Part shown: in pieces, positions 57,367-64,000 of the stretch | Layout of the letters: every line of letters starts with the position of its first letter | Numbering within the stretch: the first letter of the stretch is position 1 | NCBI RefSeq assembly: GCF_002514725.1 | Contig: NZ_NTLB01000003.1 | Span: 496,001-560,000, forward strand | DNA: 64,000 nucleotides | Reading direction: 5' to 3' | DNA from: Mangrovitalea sediminis | GTDB lineage: Bacteria; Pseudomonadota; Gammaproteobacteria; Pseudomonadales; Oleiphilaceae | Notes under the pieces: model-generated | Seen by the model: the letters and a program-made list of their open reading frames with translations, nothing else | Database searches by the model: none | Told to the model about the DNA's origin: nothing | Made by a program: the position numbers and the translations under genes

Positions 57367-59046
57367 ATGGCAGTGGCACCGGCAAAGCGTGGTTATGCGA
57401 CATGGTTGCTGGCTTTAGGCTCGGCAATCATCGTCACCCTTTTCGTTGCTTTTGCCGAAGGGAATGAGGGCTCTGTTTGGTGGCTGTTTTCGACCGCTTT
57501 GATACCTGCGATCATCGTTGCCGCCTGGAGTGGAATCCGCTATCAACACCCGCTGGCGCGGCTCGATGACACTGTGGATGCCCTCGTCGGCGGCGATGAG
57601 TCAGTGCTCAAGGCGACAACCCACGAGCCCGCCCCTCTCGTCTTGAAAGCCTTGGGTGACTACGGTCTCCAGACATTGGAGCGCAACGATACTCTGGCAA
57701 CCTTTTGCGATCGTTTGGCTATCGGTGCCGCCGAGGTCTCATTCTTTCTGGATAAGTTGCGCGCCGACATAACCAACGACCGAGCGGGTAATGAAGCGGT
57801 GAGCGGTGCGGTCTCGGAGATTCGGGACGGCACCGAGATGATTACCCGGTCAGCGGGCGAGGCTGCCAAGGTGGCCAATGACACCAGTAGCGCCGCCAGG
57901 GAGGGGTTGGACATTATCCAGAGTGCCATCGACAAGATCCGCAAAGTGGCGGATCAGGTCGAGAACACCAGCGCGTCGATGTCCCGCCTGGAGGAGGCTT
58001 CCACCCGTATTCAAGGCATAACTACCGTCATCAACGAAGTGGCGGACCAAACCAATCTTCTGGCGCTCAATGCCGCTATCGAAGCGGCGCGGGCTGGGGA
58101 GCATGGACGTGGATTCGCGGTCGTAGCCGATGAAGTGAGGGAACTGGCCAAGAAAACAAGCCAGGCGACGGACGAAATTGCGGGTGTGTTGCAAACGATC
58201 GAGCAGGAAAGCCAACTGTCATCCAGTGTGATGGGGGAATTACGCTCGCGGGTCAACGAGACGGTCGATGTCTCGGCAACCGTCGCCGACATGCTACGGG
58301 CCATTGCCGAGCAGGCGCAGGCCTCCGATCAGGGGATTCAAAGCATTGCCGCCAGCATGACCCAGCAGTTGGCGGCATCGGACAGAATCAACGACGCGGT
58401 TTCCAGCCTGAATGCGCGACTGCATCAGACGGAGGCGGAATCGGAAAGTACCTCCGGGCGCGCGTTGCACCTGTCGGAAATCGCCGAGAATATGAGCCTT
58501 GAGCTGGCGAAGGTAAAACTGGCGGAGCACCATCAACAGGTTCGCGCCGCTGCGGTCCGGGCTGCGGCCGCCGTCGGTGCGCAATTCGAGCAGGCGATTG
58601 CTTCCGGCCGCCTGAGCGAAGCGGATGTCTTCGACACGCAATACAAGCCGTTGCCCAATACCAATCCCGTCAAATTCAAAACCCGCTACGACGATTTTAC
58701 CGATCAGGCACTGCCGGCCATTCAGGAACCCATCCTCGACAGCAATTCGGCGATCCTCTATGCCGGTGCGGTTGACGTCAAAGGCTATTTTCCCACGCAC
58801 AACAAACGCTACAGCAAGCCGCTCACCGGCGTTTACGAGACCGACCTGGTCGGTAACCGCACCAAGCGCATTTTCAATGACCGTACCGGGTCCCGTTGTG
58901 GCAGCCATACACAGGCTTTCCTGCTACAGACCTATAAACGGGATACCGGCGAAATCCTCCATGACCTGTCGGTGCCGATCTATGTCAACGGACGCCACTG
59001 GGGGGGATTCCGTATCGGCTACAGGGCGCAGGTCTCCGAGGATTAA
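57367..59046 (+). CDS. Chemoreceptor with C-terminal cytoplasmic sensor domain
   Basis: 559 aa. Two close membrane segments (~10-32 and ~38-55) leave almost no periplasmic domain. The MCP signalling hairpin has its tip at [21 protein letters not shown] (~225-245). After it, residues ~395-559 form a separate domain ([47 protein letters not shown]) that resembles Cache/PAS-type ligand sensors placed C-terminally. An intracellular signal is therefore likely. A TAAA (57330 region) and TCCGTAGT spaced like a FliA promoter are too poor to call. Confidence 0.85.
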   Translation: MAVAPAKRGYATWLLALGSAIIVTLFVAFAEGNEGSVWWLFSTALIPAIIVAAWSGIRYQHPLARLDDTVDALVGGDESVLKATTHEPAPLVLKALGDYGLQTLERNDTLATFCDRLAIGAAEVSFFLDKLRADITNDRAGNEAVSGAVSEIRDGTEMITRSAGEAAKVANDTSSAAREGLDIIQSAIDKIRKVADQVENTSASMSRLEEASTRIQGITTVINEVADQTNLLALNAAIEAARAGEHGRGFAVVADEVRELAKKTSQATDEIAGVLQTIEQESQLSSSVMGELRSRVNETVDVSATVADMLRAIAEQAQASDQGIQSIAASMTQQLAASDRINDAVSSLNARLHQTEAESESTSGRALHLSEIAENMSLELAKVKLAEHHQQVRAAAVRAAAAVGAQFEQAIASGRLSEADVFDTQYKPLPNTNPVKFKTRYDDFTDQALPAIQEPILDSNSAILYAGAVDVKGYFPTHNKRYSKPLTGVYETDLVGNRTKRIFNDRTGSRCGSHTQAFLLQTYKRDTGEILHDLSVPIYVNGRHWGGFRIGYRAQVSED

Positions 59047-59270
59047 CGCGGGTTAAAGCGCCGCTGGCCCGAGTCAGGTCCTGTGGCCATCAACGGCCTT
59101 CGGTTCAGACCAAGGTCAGACCGCAGGTGATTATCCAGGCGTTCGAGCTGCGCTAATGTCGCCTGCTGTCTCCGCCGTACCTGCACCCTTCCGAATCCCT
59201 GTTTCACCGCAGCCAGGAATTTCGCTATGCCTGAACATGGTGGTGTGGCGCTGATGGTCCGTGTTCGCAT
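59043..59270 (-). CDS. DUF1127 small protein
   Basis: 75 aa from the ATG at 59270 with GGGAGG eight bases upstream. The C-terminal [24 protein letters not shown] region is the DUF1127 (YjiS-like) motif, an Arg-rich helix pair; some members bind RNA in phosphate or carbon metabolism. It overlaps the last bases of the chemoreceptor gene tail to tail and is divergent from the LysR gene. Confidence 0.75.
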   Translation of the reverse strand: MRTRTISATPPCSGIAKFLAAVKQGFGRVQVRRRQQATLAQLERLDNHLRSDLGLNRRPLMATGPDSGQRRFNPR

Positions 59271-59337
59271 GATTTTGGCCTCCCAAGTCTCCGGCACTGA
59301 GCCAGTGCCCCTTTGAAGCCTCAGGATGAAACTGATA

Positions 59338-59349
59338 GATTGATCAATC
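59338..59349. promoter_or_regulatory. Palindromic operator between DUF1127 and LysR genes
   Basis: GATTGATCAATC is a perfect 12-bp palindrome in the 146-base divergent region, a fitting site for the LysR protein. Confidence 0.5.
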
Positions 59350-59416
59350 AAACGAAATAAAGTGCATCTTGAGTTCAATAATATTGAAATCTGGCTTGTC
59401 TCCGGGAGGGGTTGTC

Positions 59417-60355
59417 ATGAAGGGCATGAAGGATGAGTCGCTCAGATCTCAGGCCCTGTTGGAAACAGACTTGCTGAAGACCTTTCTCACCATTGCCGAG
59501 ACCGGCAGTTTCAGCCGAACGGCCACGCTGGTATTCCGGACGCCCTCTGCAGTGAGCATGCAGATCAAGCGGCTGGAAACCTTGTTGGACAGGGCGCTGT
59601 TTCGGCGCGAGGGGCGGAACGTCGAGTTGACGGCTGACGGCGAAATGCTGGTCGGCTATGCGCGGCGACTGATCAAGCTGAATGAGGAAACCGTCGCCCG
59701 GTTTCTCGCCCCTCCGGTAGAAGGGCGCGTCCGTTTTGGGGCGCCTGACGACTTCGGTACCCGCTTTCTGCCCCAGATTTTGAGCCGCTTCGCCAGCACA
59801 CATCCCCAGGTGGAAGTGGACGTCGACCTTGCGCCGAGCCGGCAGTTGATCAAGCGTCAGGACCAAGGCAAGGTCGACCTGATCCTGATGACCGCGGATC
59901 AGGATATCCCGCATACCGATTTCACTGAGCCGGTCTATTCCGAGCCCCTGGTGTGGGTCGGCCGTCAAGGTGGGCAGGCGCACGAACGCGATCCGGTGCC
60001 TCTGGCGCTTTCAAGCCTCGGCTGTGCATGGCGAGCCGTCGCAACCCGCGCTCTGGATGCGGTCGGCAAGCGCTATCGCATTGCCTATAACAGCGAGCAT
60101 AGCCAGGGGCAGGTTGCAGCGATTGTCGCTGATCTGGCCGTTGCTCCATTGCCCGTCAGCCGAGTTGCTCCGCCGCTGACCCGGCTGGGGCCACAGAACG
60201 GCTTTCCCAAGCTGGCGGACTACACCATTCTTCTCCGGCGCCGCCCCGACCTGGGGGCGGCAGCGACGGCGCTGGCGGGCCATGTGGTGGACAGCTTTGC
60301 GGCCGAGCGGTCGAAGGATATTGCAGGAATATCCGGGCCTGAGACATCAGGCTGA
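59417..60355 (+). CDS. LysR-family regulator (LrhA-like)
   Basis: 312 aa from ATG 59417 (GGGAGGGG six bases before). N-terminal winged HTH (GSFSRTATLVFRTPSAVSMQ) and substrate-binding domain (RVRFGAPDDFGTRFLPQIL). The opening LETDLLKTFLTIAETGSFSRTA and the RFGAPDD pattern suit the LrhA/HexA subgroup. LysR-DUF1127 divergent pairs are common in proteobacteria; the small protein is the likely target. In enterics LrhA affects motility. Confidence 0.85.
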   Translation: MKGMKDESLRSQALLETDLLKTFLTIAETGSFSRTATLVFRTPSAVSMQIKRLETLLDRALFRREGRNVELTADGEMLVGYARRLIKLNEETVARFLAPPVEGRVRFGAPDDFGTRFLPQILSRFASTHPQVEVDVDLAPSRQLIKRQDQGKVDLILMTADQDIPHTDFTEPVYSEPLVWVGRQGGQAHERDPVPLALSSLGCAWRAVATRALDAVGKRYRIAYNSEHSQGQVAAIVADLAVAPLPVSRVAPPLTRLGPQNGFPKLADYTILLRRRPDLGAAATALAGHVVDSFAAERSKDIAGISGPETSG

Positions 60356-60407
60356 AGCCCACCAACAGTTTGCGAATTTCGGGAAAAGAATCGTCATCGG
60401 TCTTAAT

Positions 60408-60440
60408 GTAGGGCGCAATAACCGAAGGGCATTGCGCCTT
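60408..60440 (+). repeat. REP-like palindromic element
   Basis: GTA then GGCGCAAT (60412-60419) and ATTGCGCC (60431-60438), an exact 8-bp dyad. The layout GTAGGGCGC..., with a short loop and mirrored arm, is that of dispersed REP-type extragenic repeats. Only one copy is in the window. Confidence 0.6.
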
Positions 60441-60516
60441 GAGTGCGCCGTTTTAATTAAGTGAGATACTTTGTTGCAAGTGACTTGAGAATTGATTCTA
60501 TATGGAGATCGTTTTA

Positions 60517-60775
60517 ATGGATTTTTCTGACGGAGCAGATGTTATAAAGTTTATTCCATCAGGGTTGGATGTGTCGGAGGTGCATGATGGAATAAAGTTG
60601 TCATCGTCCTTTTGCCAAAAGAAGTTTATCTGCATCCGAGGGCTCTTATATCTTAGCGGGAATCCCTGCGAGAGTGCAGTATCTCTTCGCAGGCGAAATT
60701 GTTTGTCATGATGATTCCGCTGATATTGCGGCTTTCGGGAGGGCTATATGTCTACAGTGCGCTCATTCTACATAG
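60517..60775 (+). pseudogene. Small AT-rich ORF, apparently frameshifted
   Basis: ATG 60517 has GGAG nine bases upstream. The frame reads MDFSDGADVIKFIPSGLDVS and onward to FICIR near 60639, after which the same frame ends at 60711. Skipping one base there opens a continuation (EGSYILAGIPARVQYLFAGE to CAHST) ending with TAG at 60773-60775, about 86 residues in total. Base composition is lower in GC than the flagellar region and like the adjacent immunity gene. No family is recognised; it may be an orphan immunity or toxin-associated gene remnant. Confidence 0.35.
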
Positions 60776-60811
60776 GAGATTTTTTCCTTTGGAGCGCTTC
60801 ATTCTATATTC

Positions 60812-61102
60812 CTAAGGAGTATATTTTCGTTCTTCAGAGATATAGTTTTCCATGCCGGCTTCTCTAATAGCATCACGCTGTGCCCAACCAGAATGTCCCC
60901 CACTCACAGAGATTTTCGAGTTCGGAAGAAAAAAGTCAGGCGGGGTTGGGTAGATAGGCTCTTGGATTGCAACTTCTTCCGGCGATAGCCACACAGAGTC
61001 ACACTCGTCGCACATGATCACGACTTTTTCCCCGTCGCTGCATGTTAAGAGTCCTAATATGCCTTCTTGGCATACAGGACAGTTTTTCTCTAAGTAATAC
61101 AT
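60812..61102 (-). CDS. Zinc-ribbon small protein, putative RHS immunity protein
   Basis: 96 aa starting eight bases after the RHS stop on the same strand, with TTAGGACA as ribosome site. Two Cys pairs, CPVC (~residue 8) and CDEC (~32), could form a zinc ribbon; the remainder is acidic and Pro-rich. Position directly behind a polymorphic toxin C-terminus is the standard place for the cognate immunity gene, and the low GC fits. Immunity function is inferred only from context. Confidence 0.65.
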   Translation of the reverse strand: MYYLEKNCPVCQEGILGLLTCSDGEKVVIMCDECDSVWLSPEEVAIQEPIYPTPPDFFLPNSKISVSGGHSGWAQRDAIREAGMENYISEERKYTP

Positions 61103-61110
61103 AAAGTGTC

Positions 61111-64000
61111 CTAAGGGATTACAGGGAATGAGCTGACTATTTTGCTTTTTTCTTCGATCACAAGTTTTATGTGGCTGGCTTCGGGGTAGCCATTAGCGTT
61201 ACCCCACTGTCCTCCGATAAAGCCTGTTCGTTTGTTCATCGGAACAATATAAACATCTCTCGCCATCACTTTCCCTCTGGCTGGGTAGACAGTATGTACG
61301 ATACCTGCTCCGCCTTTCAAAACTTTGCTCCAGGCTTCATCTGTGAGCGTTAGAGCTTCCTTGCGACTGTTGAAAACGCCATGCTTTCCAGGTCTATTCG
61401 GCAGATCTTCCGCGTGGTTGAGAACATGCTGAACTCGATTGCTGAAGTTTGGAGCGGGGTCCGGGCCATATTTGAGTCCTGCTTGGGATTCCCATGTCTT
61501 AATACCATGGGAATTATCGAAGAGTAGCGGGAATCGTGATGTGTTATGCCGGCGTTGGTTGAGCTTCGCTCCATCAGATGCGTTGCCCACATAGGGTACC
61601 TCTGGCGCAGGCGTGTTCAGGGAGAATGGCGAGGGTGTTAATGAAGATAACTCAACATGCTCACCAAGCGCGGGTAGTGATCCGGTAATATCCTCCTCAT
61701 GAGCAATCATCGCTCCGGTTGCTGAGGTCACGACCGCTGGCCCTTCGTTACACAGTCCTAGCGGGTCACTGTGTTGAATGGGATTCCAGCTATATTGGTA
61801 TAGGTTGAGACCGCCCTTTAACCCCAAAGGATCCGGCTGGATATAGTGGCCCAGCAGGGGTGAGTAGTAGCGATGCCGGTTGTAGTACAAACCAGTTTCC
61901 GGGTCATGATATTGCCCCGGAAAGCGTATGGGGTTGTCGGTGCCGTTGGGGGTTTCTAGAACAAGGCCGCCATAGGCCAGGTACTCACCACTCCAGACGA
62001 TATTGCCATGGTCGTCGGTCAGGCGTTGCGGCGTGCCAAGGTGGTCGTTGTGGTAGTAGCAGCAACGTTTTGCATCGATCTTGAGCAGTGGCCGGAAACT
62101 GCCGGGTTCAAACACATAGTGCGTTTGCCGATCTGTGTGGATCTCCTGCCAAAGCACGTCGCCACACCAGACGAATTCAACGGTTCCTCGGGGCGATTGT
62201 TTGCGCCAGCGGCGACCGAGCGCATCGTAGTCATAATGTACTGTGCCATTATGGCCTTCAGCCTGAGCCAGTTGATGATCCGCTTGGTAACGGAGGCGAA
62301 GAGATGTTTCACTGGTCTTTAGCCGTTCAAGGCACCCACTATCGTTGTAATGCTCTTTGGGGCCGTCGGTATCCGCTGGCGGGGAGGCTTTGCCTGTGCC
62401 GATTGCCAGCGTCTGAGCGCCGTACCCCTGTGACAGTAGTTTCGCCATCTCAAACGGTTGGCCGGCGCGACTGACCTGCATGTGAGTGACAGTACCATCC
62501 GTCGCCCGTTCGATGTTTTCCTGCCAGTCGCCGACGGCGGCTTTGAGTCGGCCGACCGGGTCGTAGTCGAAGTGACGGCTTCCCTGGCTGGGACTGGAAA
62601 TTCCCACAAGGCGACCGCCCTGATCGTAGCGGTAATCATCGCTTGAATCGCTACCTGAGGTATTGCGCCAAAGGCGCTGCGCCAGCAGACCCTGTTGGTC
62701 ATAGCGGGATTCTATCTGGTGACCGTTGGCATACTGCCGGGACATTTCTCGACCGAGGGCATCATGGGTGAACCGGGCCCTTTCCACACCGTTGACTCGA
62801 ACGCTGTCCAAATGGCCCACAGCGCCGTACTGATACTCGATCTGCAACTGGCCGTCCGAGGATTGAATACGACGTCCCCGGACATCGTAGCGGTGACAAA
62901 TCGTCCGCCCGTTTTGCCACTCTTCGAGGAGTTGATTGTGACTGTTGTAGCGGAATCGCAGGGTGTGGCCCGGTGATATGGCCTCGATCAGGCGTCCGAG
63001 ACCGTCGTACCGGTAGCGCACGCTGCGGCTATCACCGGTGCGGGTATCGACGCTGGTGCGTTGAACCAGGCGTCCTGCGCTGTCCCGCTCGAATGTATGA
63101 CGATGATGGCGCTCTTGGCGTGCAATCAAGTGGCCATCATCGTTGTAACTGAAGCGCTGGGTGCGCGCCGTAAAATCCCGGTGTGCAATGACATTGCCGT
63201 TGCCATCGTAATCCCATGTAGCCTTCTTTCCTCGCGAATCGATGAGCGCGGTCAGGCGGCGTTCGTGGTCGTATTCGAATTGTAAGCGTTGACCGGCGGC
63301 ATCGATGCGTTCGACCGGTTGGGATAGGCCACCATAGCGGTATTGCGTCGTACGACCCGCCGCATCCGTATAGTGGGTGAGGCGTCCTGCGGCGTCGTAG
63401 GTGAAATGTTCAAGGCGTGCGCCGGGCAGATGTGCAAGTTCCGCCCAGGCGGTTTTCAACTGATCGCTGACAAGGGCAGTGGCAAGCGTGATTAACTGCC
63501 CCGCCGTGTTGTATTGGAAACGGGTGAGGTGGCCTTCGGCATCGAGTTTGGCGGTTATATGCCCTTCGGCATCATACAGCCACTCTGTGAGCGCACCCCC
63601 GGGTGAACGTTCGGCAATAAGGTCGCCGTAGGCGTTGTAGGCATAGCGATATTCATCGCCGTCCGGCCCGGCGACGGCCTGTAGCTGGCCTTGTTCATTG
63701 TAGTGATATGTCCAGGTATCGCCTTCCGGCTGCGTAAGAGTCCGCAATCGGCCTAGCGGGTCGTAGGTTCTTTGCCACAACTGCCCTGCGCCGTCGAGAT
63801 GCTGCAGAGGATGGTTGAGATCGTTGTAGGTGAAGCGTTCGATACTGCCGTCAATGTGCTGGCGTTGTATCAGGCGGCCTTTGGCGTCGTATGACCATCG
63901 AGCCTTTGCGCCGGACGGATGACATTCTTCGATCAGGCGGCCTGCGGCATCGTATTTCCGTTGGATCTCATGGTCGAGGCTGTCCTGATAGGCCACGCAG
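61111..64000 (-). CDS. RHS-repeat polymorphic toxin (partial, N-terminus beyond window)
   Basis: The frame is open to the right edge, so at least ~960 codons are seen. More than twenty YD/RHS repeats (patterns like YDAAGRLxxxxD, YRYDGLGRLIEA) run to the conserved core end NRHRYYSPLLGHYIQPDPLG, closing with HSDPLGL near 61757. Beyond it lies a variable ~215-residue tail with a probable nuclease-like end (HVLNHAEDLPNRPGKHGVF, YIVPMNKRTGFIGGQWG, SHIKLVIEEKSKIVSSFPV). The shell would encapsulate the toxin for delivery, often by type VI secretion; no VgrG or PAAR gene is visible here. Confidence 0.92.
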   Translation of the reverse strand, partial: CVAYQDSLDHEIQRKYDAAGRLIEECHPSGAKARWSYDAKGRLIQRQHIDGSIERFTYNDLNHPLQHLDGAGQLWQRTYDPLGRLRTLTQPEGDTWTYHYNEQGQLQAVAGPDGDEYRYAYNAYGDLIAERSPGGALTEWLYDAEGHITAKLDAEGHLTRFQYNTAGQLITLATALVSDQLKTAWAELAHLPGARLEHFTYDAAGRLTHYTDAAGRTTQYRYGGLSQPVERIDAAGQRLQFEYDHERRLTALIDSRGKKATWDYDGNGNVIAHRDFTARTQRFSYNDDGHLIARQERHHRHTFERDSAGRLVQRTSVDTRTGDSRSVRYRYDGLGRLIEAISPGHTLRFRYNSHNQLLEEWQNGRTICHRYDVRGRRIQSSDGQLQIEYQYGAVGHLDSVRVNGVERARFTHDALGREMSRQYANGHQIESRYDQQGLLAQRLWRNTSGSDSSDDYRYDQGGRLVGISSPSQGSRHFDYDPVGRLKAAVGDWQENIERATDGTVTHMQVSRAGQPFEMAKLLSQGYGAQTLAIGTGKASPPADTDGPKEHYNDSGCLERLKTSETSLRLRYQADHQLAQAEGHNGTVHYDYDALGRRWRKQSPRGTVEFVWCGDVLWQEIHTDRQTHYVFEPGSFRPLLKIDAKRCCYYHNDHLGTPQRLTDDHGNIVWSGEYLAYGGLVLETPNGTDNPIRFPGQYHDPETGLYYNRHRYYSPLLGHYIQPDPLGLKGGLNLYQYSWNPIQHSDPLGLCNEGPAVVTSATGAMIAHEEDITGSLPALGEHVELSSLTPSPFSLNTPAPEVPYVGNASDGAKLNQRRHNTSRFPLLFDNSHGIKTWESQAGLKYGPDPAPNFSNRVQHVLNHAEDLPNRPGKHGVFNSRKEALTLTDEAWSKVLKGGAGIVHTVYPARGKVMARDVYIVPMNKRTGFIGGQWGNANGYPEASHIKLVIEEKSKIVSSFPVIP

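Overview
The window reads as chromosome of a polarly flagellated gammaproteobacterium close to the Pseudomonas/Marinobacter type. The order fleR-fliEFGHIJ-fliKLMNOPQR-flhBA-flhF-fleN-fliA-cheYZAB-motCD-parC/parP-cheW, sigma-54 promoters in front of the structural operons, and FlhF/FleN as number and position regulators all point there. No species can be named from sequence alone. No rRNA, tRNA, CRISPR array or transposase was seen.

Layout. 1-31.7 kb is one continuous plus-strand flagellar and chemotaxis region. It starts with the 3' end of fleR. Inside it, between fliJ and fliK, sits a three-gene signalling module (STAS antagonist, response regulator/PP2C/kinase-like switch, Hpt) resembling the Pseudomonas HsbA-HsbR-HptB partner switch. 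Sigma-54 (-24/-12) promoters are readable before fliE, fliK, fliL and flhA. The CheA linker carries four copies of a short acidic motif that looks like the CheY-binding peptides at the FliM N-terminus and the CheZ C-terminus encoded nearby. 31.9-39.9 kb is mixed: a SulP transporter, an AraC regulator, a PAS-GGDEF-EAL protein, an Aer-type receptor, a cold-shock protein and a membrane acyltransferase.

40.0-45.7 kb is a compact nitrogen-type operon behind a good sigma-54 promoter: periplasmic binding protein, permease and ATPase of a taurine/urea-carboxylase-region type importer, a creatininase-fold amidohydrolase, a type III glutamine synthetase-like ligase, and a NikR-family regulator. The NikR homologue keeps three His nickel ligands but has Thr in place of the fourth ligand, Cys. 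This is the best candidate here for an incompletely described system: uptake, hydrolysis and gamma-glutamylation of a small nitrogen compound under an altered metal or ligand sensor.

45.8-64 kb is accessory. It holds a secreted phosphoesterase with a possible Pho box, a small lipoprotein gene bracketed by ~121-bp inverted repeats, a frameshifted LysR gene, an SMP-30-like beta-propeller lipoprotein, and a D-amino-acid catabolic operon (dadA-ridA-alr, then a SlyD-like FKBP) divergent from an Lrp regulator with a good Lrp box between them. Then come a MORN-repeat/C13 caspase-like protein, a chemoreceptor with a C-terminal sensor domain, a LysR/DUF1127 divergent pair, a REP-like palindrome, a broken small ORF, and a minus-strand RHS polymorphic toxin cut by the right edge with a zinc-ribbon immunity candidate behind it.
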